Positions 17,420 to 26,621 of a stretch of 58,419 nt of DNA are shown piece by piece (position 1 is the stretch's first letter; each line of letters begins with the position of its first letter). The notes under the pieces were generated by a model. The model had not been told where the DNA came from. It did no database searches and was given only the letters and a program-made list of their open reading frames with translations. The DNA is from VGXO01 sp964614695 (lineage in GTDB: Bacteria > Planctomycetota > Phycisphaerae > Phycisphaerales > SM1A02): assembly GCA_964614695.1 (NCBI GenBank), contig CAZTMB010000005.1, positions 1-58,419 on the forward strand, given 5' to 3'. A program made the position numbers and the translations under genes.

Positions 17420-17470
17420 CGGAACGCGAACGCCCGCGGGTCCCCGGTCCTCGGGCGTGTCGCGACGCGA

Positions 17471-18727
17471 TCACTCGCTCTGGCCGACCGTGACCTTCTC
17501 GACGAGCCCCGCGCGGATCTTCTCGACGCCCGAACCGAGTTCGCCGATCGGGTCCGGCGGCACGATGTCGACCTTCTTCTCGCCGAGCCGGGCCTCGCCG
17601 CGGCGCACGCGATCCTGGAAGCCTCGGCACTCCTCGAGGAGCTTCGGGAGAATCTCCGCCTCGGGGACGTTGGCAACCTTCTCGCCCTGCACATAGATGA
17701 TCCCGCGTCGGTCGCCCGCGAAGACCGCGACGTCGGCGCCTTCCGCCTCGCCGGGGCCGTTCACCACGCAGCCCATCACCGCGACCTTGATCGGAAGCTC
17801 GATCTCCTTGGCGAGGAGCTTCTCGACGTCCTGCACGAGCGAGAAGAGATCGACCTGGATGCGGCCGCAGGTGGGGCAGGCGATGAGCTCGGCGCCCTTG
17901 CGGGTCCGCTTGCCGAGCGAGTAGAGCATCTCGAGGCCGTCCTTCACCTCGTCGATGTGGTCGCTTGCGTAGCTGATGCGGATGGTGTCGCCGATGCCGT
18001 TGGCGATGAGCGTCCCGAGCGCGACCACCGAGCGGATCGCGCCGGTCGATCGCGGACCCGCGTGGGTGACGCCGAGGTGCAGCGGGTAGTCGAATCGCTT
18101 GGAGATCTCGGTGTACGCGTCGATCACGAGCGACGCGTCCATGCTCTTCGCGCTGATCGCGACGTCGTGGAAGCCTCGCGCGTCGAAGATGTCGAGGTAC
18201 TCCTCGAGCTTGGCGATCATCAGGGCGAGCAGGTGCCCGGAGCGATGGCCCTCGAAGTACATGCCGAGCTCCTCGGCGCGGCGCTGCTTGTCGCGTCGCT
18301 CGATGATGGAGCCTTCGTTCACGCCGATGCGGATCGGGATGCCCCGCTCCTTGCAGGCGTCGATCACCGCGTTGACCTGATCGCGATCGCTGATGTTCCC
18401 GGGATTCAGGCGGATCTTGTGGACGCCCGCCTCGATCGCCTCGAGGGCCCGCTTGTAGTGGAAGTGGACGTCCGCCACGATCGGCACGCGGGTCTGGGCG
18501 AGGATCTCCTTGAGGGCCTCGGTGTCCTTTCGTTCGGGCACCGCGACGCGGACGACGTCCGCCCCGGCCTCTCGGTACCGCTCGATCTCCGCGACGGTGG
18601 CGTCGATGTCGTGGGTGAATCCCGCGGTCATGGTCTGGACCGCGATGGGGGCGTCGCCGCCGATCCGGACGATGCCGGTTCGAGTGTCGCCGAGGGAGAT
18701 CTGCCGGGTGGGCCGTCGGGGATTCAT
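17471..18727 (-). CDS. ispG: 4-hydroxy-3-methylbut-2-enyl-diphosphate synthase
   Basis: MEP-pathway iron-sulfur enzyme that converts methylerythritol cyclodiphosphate to HMBPP. 418 residues: an N-terminal TIM barrel (IAVQTMTAGFTHDIDATV, ADVVRVAVPER, HKIRLNPGNI, IRIGVNEGS) and a C-terminal 4Fe-4S domain with the ligands CPTCGR, GCVVNGPGEA and the conserved Glu. The direct barrel-to-cluster arrangement is the bacterial two-domain form. A minus-strand TACAAT ends 8 nt before the ATG and no Shine-Dalgarno is present, so a leaderless mRNA is likely. Together with dxs and ispA it makes three isoprenoid genes within 6.2 kb. Confidence 0.97.
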   Translation of the reverse strand: MNPRRPTRQISLGDTRTGIVRIGGDAPIAVQTMTAGFTHDIDATVAEIERYREAGADVVRVAVPERKDTEALKEILAQTRVPIVADVHFHYKRALEAIEAGVHKIRLNPGNISDRDQVNAVIDACKERGIPIRIGVNEGSIIERRDKQRRAEELGMYFEGHRSGHLLALMIAKLEEYLDIFDARGFHDVAISAKSMDASLVIDAYTEISKRFDYPLHLGVTHAGPRSTGAIRSVVALGTLIANGIGDTIRISYASDHIDEVKDGLEMLYSLGKRTRKGAELIACPTCGRIQVDLFSLVQDVEKLLAKEIELPIKVAVMGCVVNGPGEAEGADVAVFAGDRRGIIYVQGEKVANVPEAEILPKLLEECRGFQDRVRRGEARLGEKKVDIVPPDPIGELGSGVEKIRAGLVEKVTVGQSE

Positions 18728-18735
18728 GGGGCGGG

Positions 18736-18741
18736 ATTGTA
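18736..18741 (-). promoter_or_regulatory. Predicted -10 box of ispG, leaderless geometry
   Basis: TACAAT on the minus strand, separated from the ATG by the 8 bases CCCGCCCC. There is no ribosome site. This is the best example of the pattern in the window. Confidence 0.5.
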
Positions 18742-18831
18742 CGGGTGCTCGAAGGCGGATCGCCGATCGATATCTTTCAAAGCGTCGCGTCCCGCGTGGG
18801 GGAGCGCTCGGCCGACGCAGGAGATCCGACC

Positions 18832-20187
18832 ATGGACCACGTCCGCCCCGCGCTCCTCCGCACCCGTCTCTCGTTGATGATGTTCCTGCAGTACGCGATC
18901 TGGGGCGCGTGGCTGCCGATCCTCTATCCGTTCCTGATGGGTCACCGCGGCTTCGACCTTGCGCAGACCGGCAACTGCCTCGCCGCGGGCGCGGTTGGCG
19001 CGATCTTCGGTCCGTTCATCGCCGGGCAACTCGCCGACCGGCTCTTCGCCACCGAGAAGCTCCTCTTCGCGAGCCATCTCGTCGGGGCGGTGCTCGTCTG
19101 GATGCTCGGCACGGTCGAGACCTACGGGTCCTTCCTCGCCCTGAGCTTCCTCTACGGCTTCGTCTACGCCCCGACGATCGCGTTGACGAACTCGCTGGCG
19201 TTCGCCCACATCGAGAACCGCGACCGCGACTTCGGCCCGATCCGGCTCTGGGGCACGATCGGCTGGATCGTCGCGGGCATCGCGGTGGGGCAGGTGCTGC
19301 TGCGGATGCACTCGCCGGAAGGAGTCTCGAAGGAGGAACTCGACGCGGCGTGGAACGCCGGTCGCGTCTTCGCCTTCCAGCTGAGCGCCGTCCTCGGCGT
19401 GGCGATGGCGATCTACTGCCTCACGCTGCCCCATACGCCGCCCGCCGGACGCGGTCAGGCGAAGGAGGCGATGGCGTGGAAGGAGGCGCTCGCGGAGATC
19501 CGCTTGCAGCCGCTCGTCACGCTCTTCCTGATCGCGGTGCCGGTCAGCATGGTCCACCAGTTCTACTTCGTGTTCACGGGGGACTTCGTGAGCGGGATCC
19601 AGTCGGCGGCGCAGAGCGCCGGCGCCGATGCCTTCGCGAACGCCGTGAACAACGTGCTCGGCGTGGGCGGCGGTGGCCTGATGACCATCGGGCAGATGAC
19701 CGAGATCGGCGTCCTCGCCCTGATGCCGATCCTCGCGACCACGCTCTCCCGCAAGACGCTGCTCGCGATCGGGCTCGTCGCCTACGCGGCCCGCATGGCG
19801 CTCTTCGCCTACTTCCCGGAACTCGGACCGGTGCTCCTCGGCGTCGCCCTCCACGGGCTCTGCTTCGGGTGCTTCATCTTCGTGGCGTTCATGGTGGTCG
19901 ACGAGCGCACCACGCCGGACGTGCGGGCGACCGCGCAGAACCTCTTCAACCTCGTGATCGTCGGGATCGGCATCATCGTGGGCAGCTGGTTCGCCGGCAG
20001 CATCGTGGGTCCTTGGGCACAGGATCCGGTGCTCGACGACGCAGGCGCCACCGTGCTGAACGCGGCGGGCGATCCGGAGATGGTCATGAACTTCACGCGG
20101 CTCTTCAGCGTGCCGATGTGGATGGCGATCGCCTGCCTCGCGGCGCTCCTGGTCTTCTATCCGGCGAAGCGGCCGCAGGCGGCCTGA
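18832..20187 (+). CDS. MFS transporter, nucleoside:H+ symporter-like
   Basis: A 451-residue inner-membrane transporter with about 12 hydrophobic segments. The N-terminal RLSLMMFLQYAIWGAWLPIL and GPFIAGQLADRLFATEKLL match the NHS (NupG/XapB) branch of the major facilitator superfamily that is common in Planctomycetota. A polar insert at about residues 255-290 (QSAAQSAGADAFANAVNNV) interrupts the C-terminal half, with another near residues 400-425. The ATG at 18832 has AGGAG at the right distance. An upstream in-frame start at 18745 would add a non-hydrophobic 29-residue leader and is rejected. Substrate: probably nucleosides, by family only. It is convergent with topA, with 27 bp between the stops. 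Confidence 0.85.
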   Translation: MDHVRPALLRTRLSLMMFLQYAIWGAWLPILYPFLMGHRGFDLAQTGNCLAAGAVGAIFGPFIAGQLADRLFATEKLLFASHLVGAVLVWMLGTVETYGSFLALSFLYGFVYAPTIALTNSLAFAHIENRDRDFGPIRLWGTIGWIVAGIAVGQVLLRMHSPEGVSKEELDAAWNAGRVFAFQLSAVLGVAMAIYCLTLPHTPPAGRGQAKEAMAWKEALAEIRLQPLVTLFLIAVPVSMVHQFYFVFTGDFVSGIQSAAQSAGADAFANAVNNVLGVGGGGLMTIGQMTEIGVLALMPILATTLSRKTLLAIGLVAYAARMALFAYFPELGPVLLGVALHGLCFGCFIFVAFMVVDERTTPDVRATAQNLFNLVIVGIGIIVGSWFAGSIVGPWAQDPVLDDAGATVLNAAGDPEMVMNFTRLFSVPMWMAIACLAALLVFYPAKRPQAA

Positions 20188-20214
20188 CGGCCGCCGCCGT
20201 CGGCGAGACGTTCG

Positions 20215-22869
20215 TCAGTCGCCCGACCAGATCGGCAGCTCCTGCACCGCGCCCGGCAGCGAGAGCGCCGCGATCGGCGTGCCTTCGGCGACCGGCGTGC
20301 CGTCGAGGCGCGTGACCACGAGCGGCGGATGCTTCGCCATGTGCTGCTCGAGGGTCTTCTCGAGCGCCGTCTTCTGCGCTTCGTCGACCTTGGTCCACGC
20401 TTCTCGCCCGCGGCACTTGGGGAACTTCGAGCAGCCGAGCCAAGGGCCTCGCTTGCCTTCGCGAAGGTTGAGCGGGGCGTTGCACTTCGGGCATGGCAGT
20501 TCGGTGACCACCGGCGGCGGCGCAGGAAACTTGAGGTTGCCCTTCTTGTCGAGGTTGAGGACGAACTTGATCTTGGGGTAGTTCTCGCTCGCGAGGAACT
20601 TCCCGAAGCGGCCGGTGCGCAGGATCATCTGCGAGCCGTCCTCGGGGCACTTGAGATCGACCCGCTCCTCGAGCAGCGGACGGCCTTGGCGATCGACCGG
20701 CGCCGCGTACTCGCATTCGGGATAGCCGCTGCAGGAGAGGAACCGGCCGTTCTTGCCGAAGCGGTACTGCGTCCGTCGTCCGCACTTGGGGCAGGCGTAG
20801 GGCGCCGGCTCGATCTCCGCGCGGGCGTGGGTCATCTTCTCGCCAGCGTGCTCGAGCGCGTCCTTGAAGGGGCCGTAGAAGGACCGGAGCATCTGCTTCC
20901 AATCGCGGTGCTGCTCCTCGACCGCGTCGAGTTCCGACTCCATCTGCCGCGTGTAGCCGACGTCCATGAGCGCCGGGAAGCCCTCGATCAGCTTGTCGGT
21001 GACCTTGATCCCGAGGTCGGTCGCGTGGAAGCGGCGATCGACGATCTCGACGTACTCGCGGTCGACGATCGTCTTCATGATCGAGGCGTAGGTGGATGGG
21101 CGACCGATGCCTTCCTCCTCGAGCTTCTTGACGAGCGACGCCTCGCTGTAGCGCGGCGGCGGGCTCGAGAAGACCTGGTCGGGCTCGATCGAGAAGGGCG
21201 CCAACGCTTCGCCCTCCCGCAGCGCGGGAAGTTCGGGCTCCTCGCCGACGGCGCCGACGCCGACCCGCAGCGAGCCGTCGAAGACGAGCACGCGGCCGGT
21301 CGCCTTGAGCACGGCGCCGGGCACGTCGGTCCGGGCCAGCCGCACCGCGGTCGAGCGGTACTGCGGGGGATTCATCTGGCAGGCCAGGAAGCGGCTCCAC
21401 ACCAGGCGGTAGAGCTTGAACTGCTCCTCGGTGAGCGAGCCGCGCACCGAGTCGGGCGTGCGCGAGACGTCGGTCGGCCGGATCGCCTCGTGGGCCTCCT
21501 GCGCGTCCTTGTTGCTCGAGCTGAACGTCCGTGGCTTGTCGGGCAGGTACTTCGCGCCGAACGCCTCGTCGATGAACGATCGCGCCGCGGCGATCGCCTC
21601 GGGCGCGAGATGCGTCGAGTCCGTCCGCATGTACGTGATGAGGCCGACCTCGCCCTCCCCGGCGACCTTCACGCCCTGATAGAGCTGCTGGGCGATCCGC
21701 ATGGTGCGATCGGTGCCGAAGGAGAGCTCGCTCGAGGCGGCCATCTGCAGCGTCGAGGTGATGAACGGCGGTGGCGTGCGGCCCGAGGTCGGCTTGCTCT
21801 CGATGCTCTCGACCACGTACCGGGCCGCGGGGTCGAGTTCGCCCGAGAGCCTCGTCCGCATCTCGGCGGGGCCCTTGCCGCCGGGATTCGCGACTCGTTC
21901 GACGCGAACCGCGCGAAGGCCGACGCGCTCGGCGACCCGCGCCGCGTCGGCGGAGAGATCGCGGATCGCGTCCTTCGTGCACGCGAGTTCGAAGGGCTTG
22001 CCGTCGAGTTCGACGAGATCCGCCTCGATCGCCGCATGCTCGGCGAGCCATTGCAGGCGGTCCTTCACCGAGACGCCCCGGCCGCGATCGTCGACGCGGG
22101 CGAGCAGCGAGGCGAAGGGCGTCGCGAGCTTCGACGCGGAGTCGGGAGCCGCCAGCCGCGCGGTGAACCGCCACGACTCGTCGGGCACGAACTCTGCGAT
22201 CTCGCGTTCTCGCTCGACCACCAGCCGCACCGCCACCGACTGCACACGTCCTGCGGAGAGTCCGCGGGCGACCTTCTTCCAGAGCAGCGGCGAGACCTGG
22301 TAGCCGACGATGCGGTCGAGGATCCGGCGTGCCTGCTGGGCGTTGACCTTGTCGAGGTCGATCGCGTGCGGGCGGTCGAACGCCCGCTTGATCTCCTCCT
22401 TCGTGATCGCGTTGAAGATCACCCGCTTGGCGGTGCGAGGATCGATGCCGAGCACCTCCGCAAGGTGCCACGCGATCGCCTCGCCCTCGCGATCGAGGTC
22501 GGTCGCGAACCACACCTCGCTCGCTTCGCGGCAGGCCTTCCGCAGCGACGTCACGGTCTTCAGCTTGTCGGGCGAGATGACGTAGGTCGGATCGAAGGTC
22601 TCGAGGTCGACGCCGGGCACCGGCTCCTTCGAACCCTTCTCGGCCTTGGTCGGCAGGTCGCGAATGTGGCCGACGGAGGCCTGCACCACGAACCCCGGTC
22701 CGAGGTAGCGGTTGATCGTCTTCGCCTTGGCGGGGCTCTCGACGATGACGAGCTGGCGTCCCTCGCCGTCGCCTCGGCCAGCCGGCGACCGCCGGGCGGG
22801 GGTGGCGTCGCTGGCGGAACGAGAACTGCGTGCCGAGGAGCGGGTCGAGGTCTTCTTGCGGGTCGCCAT
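20215..22869 (-). CDS. topA: DNA topoisomerase I (type IA)
   Basis: Relaxes negative supercoils. 884 residues. A basic Ser/Arg-rich N-terminal tail of about 37 residues precedes the TOPRIM domain (RQLVIVESPAKAKTINRYLG, DLDREGEAIAWHL). The catalytic tyrosine is in GLITYMRTDST at about residue 412. SAGRVQSVAVRLVVERE and GIGRPSTYASIMKTI are also typical. The C-terminus has two intact four-cysteine zinc ribbons (CPKCGRRTQYRFGKNGRFLSC region and CPKCNAPLNL region). Between them lies one degenerate ribbon that keeps only its first cysteine (KCPEDGSQM ... FLASENYPKIKF). The upstream ATG at 22965 lacks homology. miaA lies 257 bp upstream on the same strand. Confidence 0.97.
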   Translation of the reverse strand: MATRKKTSTRSSARSSRSASDATPARRSPAGRGDGEGRQLVIVESPAKAKTINRYLGPGFVVQASVGHIRDLPTKAEKGSKEPVPGVDLETFDPTYVISPDKLKTVTSLRKACREASEVWFATDLDREGEAIAWHLAEVLGIDPRTAKRVIFNAITKEEIKRAFDRPHAIDLDKVNAQQARRILDRIVGYQVSPLLWKKVARGLSAGRVQSVAVRLVVEREREIAEFVPDESWRFTARLAAPDSASKLATPFASLLARVDDRGRGVSVKDRLQWLAEHAAIEADLVELDGKPFELACTKDAIRDLSADAARVAERVGLRAVRVERVANPGGKGPAEMRTRLSGELDPAARYVVESIESKPTSGRTPPPFITSTLQMAASSELSFGTDRTMRIAQQLYQGVKVAGEGEVGLITYMRTDSTHLAPEAIAAARSFIDEAFGAKYLPDKPRTFSSSNKDAQEAHEAIRPTDVSRTPDSVRGSLTEEQFKLYRLVWSRFLACQMNPPQYRSTAVRLARTDVPGAVLKATGRVLVFDGSLRVGVGAVGEEPELPALREGEALAPFSIEPDQVFSSPPPRYSEASLVKKLEEEGIGRPSTYASIMKTIVDREYVEIVDRRFHATDLGIKVTDKLIEGFPALMDVGYTRQMESELDAVEEQHRDWKQMLRSFYGPFKDALEHAGEKMTHARAEIEPAPYACPKCGRRTQYRFGKNGRFLSCSGYPECEYAAPVDRQGRPLLEERVDLKCPEDGSQMILRTGRFGKFLASENYPKIKFVLNLDKKGNLKFPAPPPVVTELPCPKCNAPLNLREGKRGPWLGCSKFPKCRGREAWTKVDEAQKTALEKTLEQHMAKHPPLVVTRLDGTPVAEGTPIAALSLPGAVQELPIWSGD

Positions 22870-23126
22870 GGGAGCGGAGCGGGTCCAGAGGGTGCGGAAC
22901 GGGGCGGGACACGGCGACTTCTTGCGGATCCCATTCGGCATCCGCCAGCAAGCGACGAACCTCACGACAGTCGGTCGAGCCCCCGAGAAGGGCGGGATTG
23001 GAACCAGTTCGGAGGCGGCCCGTCAACAGGCAAGGACTCAAATGGCGTGGACGCCCGGTCCGTCCGGGGAGGTCGGGGTGACCCGAGGGAGTCGGCGCTT
23101 CCCGCGGCGTGCCGGCCTCCGAGGCG

Positions 23127-24080
23127 TCACGAACCGGGGCGGAGCGAGCCGAGGACCTCCGAGGCGAAGCCCCGGGTGGGCCCCGAATCCGCCTTGAGAA
23201 TCACCGACCCGGGGCGGGCCCGGAACCGCTTCATCCAGGTCCGCTGCTGCTTGGCGTACCGGCGGGTCCGGATCTTGATCTCCTCGGCGGCGTCCTCGAG
23301 ACGCCTCCGTCCCGCGACCACCTCGGCGAGTTGCCGGTAGCCGACGGCCTCGGCGGGCTGGCGATGAAGCGGCCCGGCTTCGACGAGTCGGCGGACCTCC
23401 TCGAGCCATCCGGCTTCGAGCATCGACTTCACGCGTCGGTTGATCCGGGCGTTCGTCGCGTCGACCGGGCGGTCGATCGCGACGATCCGCACGCGGCGAG
23501 AGAGCTCGGTTCCCTGCGAGGCCCACTGTTCCTGCCACCGGGAGATCGGACGGCCGGTGGCGCGGAAGACCTCGACCGCCCGCAGCGTCCGGCGGCGGTC
23601 GGCGAGGTGGATCCGTGCCGCCGACTCGGGGTCGACCTGTTCGAGCTCCTCGCGAAGCGAGGCGGTCTCGGTCGCTTCGAGCGCTTCCCGAAGCGAGGCC
23701 TCCGCGGCAGGTCCCTCGAAGAGACCCGCCAGCAGCGCCTGCACGTAGAGATGCGTGCCGCCGACCACGATCGGAAGTCGGCCGGCCGCATCGATCGACG
23801 CGATCGCGTCGGTCGCGGCGGCGAGCCACTCCGCGACGTTGAAGCGAGCCGCGAGGTCGTGCGGATCGACGAGGTCGAGCAGGTGATGCGGTATGCGAGC
23901 CTGCTCCTCGCGCGAGGGTTTCGCCGTGCCGAGGTCGAGTCCTCGCCACACCTGCATCGAGTCGGCCGAGACGATCTCGCCGCCGCCCGGCCACGACTCG
24001 GCGAGGGCGATCGCCAGTTCGCTCTTGCCGCTCGCCGTGGTTCCGAGCACGAGGAGGATGGGGGAATCGTCCGCAGGCAT
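23127..24080 (-). CDS. miaA: tRNA dimethylallyltransferase
   Basis: Adds a dimethylallyl group to A37 of tRNAs reading UNN codons, which links tRNA modification to the isoprenoid genes encoded nearby. 317 residues. The P-loop GTTASGKS is at residues 13-20. SADSMQVWRGLDLGTAKPS, the PHHLLDLVDP block, the GGTHLYVQALLAGLFEG block and the basic RTRRYAKQQRTWMKRF segment are all family hallmarks. It is divergent from pgk, with 119 bp between starts that must hold both promoters. Confidence 0.96.
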   Translation of the reverse strand: MPADDSPILLVLGTTASGKSELAIALAESWPGGGEIVSADSMQVWRGLDLGTAKPSREEQARIPHHLLDLVDPHDLAARFNVAEWLAAATDAIASIDAAGRLPIVVGGTHLYVQALLAGLFEGPAAEASLREALEATETASLREELEQVDPESAARIHLADRRRTLRAVEVFRATGRPISRWQEQWASQGTELSRRVRIVAIDRPVDATNARINRRVKSMLEAGWLEEVRRLVEAGPLHRQPAEAVGYRQLAEVVAGRRRLEDAAEEIKIRTRRYAKQQRTWMKRFRARPGSVILKADSGPTRGFASEVLGSLRPGS

Positions 24081-24130
24081 GCTGAGTCGAGCGGGTCCGT
24101 GGGAGCGATCGAAGCGGCAGACGCCATTCG

Positions 24131-24136
24131 TATCAT
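24131..24136 (+). promoter_or_regulatory. Predicted -10 box of pgk
   Basis: TATCAT 63 nt before the pgk ATG, in the divergent miaA-pgk interval. No strong -35 was recognised. Confidence 0.4.
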
Positions 24137-24199
24137 CTCCGCCCTCGCACGACCTTCCTCGGCGGATCCGGGGCCGAGTCGCGCTTCGGAGCGAGAGTC

Positions 24200-25414
24200 A
24201 TGGCCAAGCGTTCGATCGCCGATCTCGACGTCGCCGGCAAGCGAGTCTTCGTCCGCGTCGACTTCAACGTGCCGCTCGAGGGCGGCCGCATCACCGACGA
24301 CCGCCGCATCCGCGCGGCGATCCCGACGATCCGATCGATCCTCGAGCGAGGCGGACGCGCGATCCTCGCGAGCCATCTCGGACGTCCCGCGGGCACGGGC
24401 TTCGAGGCGGAGTTCTCGCTGCGTCCGGTCGCAGAGCGCCTCGCGGACCTTCTTGGGGACGCGGCGCCTCGCGGCGTCGCCTTCCCAAGCGAGGACTGCG
24501 TCGATGCGGCGGCGGCCGACGCGGTGGCCGCGATGCAGGACGGCGACGTCGTGCTGCTTGAGAACCTGCGGTTCCACAAGGGCGAGAAGAAGGGCGACGG
24601 CGGCTTCGCGGCGAAGCTCGCGGCGCTCGGCGAGGCGTACTGCAACGATGCGTTCGGCACTTGCCATCGAACCGACGCCTCGATGTTCGCGGTGCCGATG
24701 GCGATGAAGCCGCGTCCGGCCGTCGCGGGCTTCCTGCTCGAGGCGGAGCTGCGTTATCTGCAGGACGCGATCGCAGCTCCCGAGCGTCCGTTCACGGCGA
24801 TCCTCGGCGGCGCGAAGGTCTCGGACAAGCTCGGGGCGATCCGCAACCTGCTCCAGAAGGTCGACACGCTCGTGATCGGCGGCGCGATGGCGTACACGCT
24901 GCTCGCGGCGAAGGGGGTGGCGGTGGGGGCGAGCCGGGTCGAGACGGCGATGAAGGGCGAGGCGGAGGAAGTGCTCGTGCTCGCGAATGCGCTCTCGAAG
25001 CGGATCCTGCTGCCGATCGACCATGTCTGCGGGCAGGCGCTCGAGGCAGGCACACCGACCCAGACCGTCGAAGGGGCGATCCCCGACGGGTGGATGGGGC
25101 TCGACATCGGTCCCCGGACCGCGGCCGAGTTCGCGAAGGCGATCGCTTCCTCCGGCACGGTCGTCTGGAACGGGCCGATGGGCGTCTTCGAGGTGCCGCC
25201 CTTCGACGCGGGGACGCGGGCGGTCGCCGATGCGGTGGTCGCGGCGACCGCGGCGGGAGGCACCACGATTGCCGGCGGCGGCGACACGGCGGCGGCGGTC
25301 GAGGTGTTCGGCGTCGCCGACCGCCTGAGCCACGTCTCGACCGGAGGCGGGGCGAGCCTCGAGATGCTCGAGGGCCGGCACTTCGAGTCGCTCGATGCGC
25401 TCGACGACGCCTGA
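24200..25414 (+). CDS. pgk: Phosphoglycerate kinase
   Basis: Glycolytic/Calvin-type kinase transferring the phosphate of 1,3-bisphosphoglycerate to ADP. 404 residues, the normal length. Landmarks: VFVRVDFNVPLEGG, ILASHLGRP, VVLLENLRFHKGEKK, AFGTCHRTDASM (usually AFGTAHRAHAS), ILGGAKVSDKLG, VWNGPMGVFE and the nucleotide-binding GGGDTAAAVE with STGGGASLEML. The ATG has GGAG upstream. It is the first gene of a plus-strand run that continues with a thioredoxin-fold gene, rpe, accD and lnt. Confidence 0.98.
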   Translation: MAKRSIADLDVAGKRVFVRVDFNVPLEGGRITDDRRIRAAIPTIRSILERGGRAILASHLGRPAGTGFEAEFSLRPVAERLADLLGDAAPRGVAFPSEDCVDAAAADAVAAMQDGDVVLLENLRFHKGEKKGDGGFAAKLAALGEAYCNDAFGTCHRTDASMFAVPMAMKPRPAVAGFLLEAELRYLQDAIAAPERPFTAILGGAKVSDKLGAIRNLLQKVDTLVIGGAMAYTLLAAKGVAVGASRVETAMKGEAEEVLVLANALSKRILLPIDHVCGQALEAGTPTQTVEGAIPDGWMGLDIGPRTAAEFAKAIASSGTVVWNGPMGVFEVPPFDAGTRAVADAVVAATAAGGTTIAGGGDTAAAVEVFGVADRLSHVSTGGGASLEMLEGRHFESLDALDDA

Positions 25415-25481
25415 TCCTGCGGGCGCCGAGGCGACTTCACCTCGATCTCGACCGCAAGTCCGCCCGGCGGTGGTGCGGTGC

Positions 25482-25487
25482 TACACT
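25482..25487 (+). promoter_or_regulatory. Predicted -10 box of the thioredoxin-fold gene
   Basis: TACACT 47 nt before the ATG at 25535, within the 120-bp pgk-trx spacer. The -35 is not clear. Confidence 0.3.
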
Positions 25488-25534
25488 CGATTCCGCGTCG
25501 ATTTCCATCGAGTTTCCCGCCAGGAACCGTCCCC

Positions 25535-26572
25535 ATGTTCACCAAGATGCTGCCTTCCCTCGCGATCGCGTCGGCGGTCCTCGTCGCGTCGGCTGCCCAG
25601 GCCCAGACCACGCTCAAGGTCGGAAGCGCGGCTCCGCCGCTGACCGTGGCGGAATGGGTCCAAGGCGACGTCACGGGTCTCGAGTCGGGCAAGGTCCATC
25701 TGGTCGAGTTCTGGGCGACCTGGTGCGGCCCGTGCAAGAAGTCGATCCCGCATCTCGACGCGCTGCACGACAAGTACGCGGGCAAGGGGCTCGTGGTGGT
25801 GGGCGTGAGCAACGAGAAGCCCGAGGTGGTCAAGCCCTTCGTGCAGGGGCGAGGCAGCGGGATGAGCTATCCGGTCGCGGTCGATTCGAACGATCAGACC
25901 ACGCAGGCCTGGATGAAGGCCGCGGGCAAGGAGGGGATTCCCTGCGCCTTCCTCGTCTCGCGTGACGGCAAGATCGCCTGGATCGGTCATCCGGCCGATC
26001 CGGAGATGGATCGGGCGATTCCGAAGCTGCTCGCGGGCAAGTACGACCCGGCCGCCGAGAAGAAGGCGGCGCCGGTGCTTGCGGCGGCCGAGCGTGCCGC
26101 CAAGCAGAAGAACTACCGGGAGGCCTACGGGCACTTCGACAAGGTCGTCGAGATCGATCCGAAGGTCTTCTCGAGCGTCGTGCTTCGCCGCTACGAACTG
26201 ATGCTGACCGGCGAGAAGAACGCCGAGGCCGCGAAGGCGTATCTCGCCGACAAGATCGCCAACACCTATGCCGGCGATGCGATCACCCTTGCGGAGTTCG
26301 CCGATGCGCTCGTCAACGATCCGAAGCTGGTTCCGCGGGACCTCGATCTCGCGCAGGCCGCCTCGGCCGCGATGCTGATGGCCGCCCCCGATCGTCCGGA
26401 GTCGCTTGCGGTCGTCGCGATGGTGCAGTTCGCCAACGGCGACGTCGAAGAGGCGATCGAGAACCAGCAGCAGGCCTGGATGCTGGCCTCGCCGAGCGAG
26501 AAGGCCGAGTATCGCCGTGTGCTCGACAACTACCGATCCAACGCGACGCGAAGGTCCTCGATCGCCCGCTGA
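25535..26572 (+). CDS. Exported TlpA/ResA-like thioredoxin-fold protein with helical C-terminus
   Basis: A 345-residue periplasmic protein. A signal peptide covers residues 1-23 (ends AAQAQTT). Residues about 25-165 are a TlpA/ResA-type thioredoxin domain with FWATWCGPCKKS; the active cysteines are Cys64 and Cys67. The cis-proline region is EGIPCAFLVSRDGKI, with an extra cysteine. Residues about 175-345 are helical and TPR-like (AAAERAAKQKNYREAYGHFDKVVEIDP). It is probably a thiol-disulfide reductase with a docking scaffold; the partner is unknown. The start is supported by CCAGGAACC upstream. Confidence 0.9.
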   Translation: MFTKMLPSLAIASAVLVASAAQAQTTLKVGSAAPPLTVAEWVQGDVTGLESGKVHLVEFWATWCGPCKKSIPHLDALHDKYAGKGLVVVGVSNEKPEVVKPFVQGRGSGMSYPVAVDSNDQTTQAWMKAAGKEGIPCAFLVSRDGKIAWIGHPADPEMDRAIPKLLAGKYDPAAEKKAAPVLAAAERAAKQKNYREAYGHFDKVVEIDPKVFSSVVLRRYELMLTGEKNAEAAKAYLADKIANTYAGDAITLAEFADALVNDPKLVPRDLDLAQAASAAMLMAAPDRPESLAVVAMVQFANGDVEEAIENQQQAWMLASPSEKAEYRRVLDNYRSNATRRSSIAR

Positions 26573-26621
26573 TCCTCGCCCACGGCCTTCGGGAACCGCA
26601 CCGAAGGCCAGAGGCTGCTGC

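Noticed and set aside
20329..23340. A 1003-codon open frame on the plus strand opposite topA.
   Set aside because: Its translation is low-complexity and rich in Arg, Ala, Leu and His, as expected from the complement of a high-GC gene, and topA on the other strand is unambiguous.
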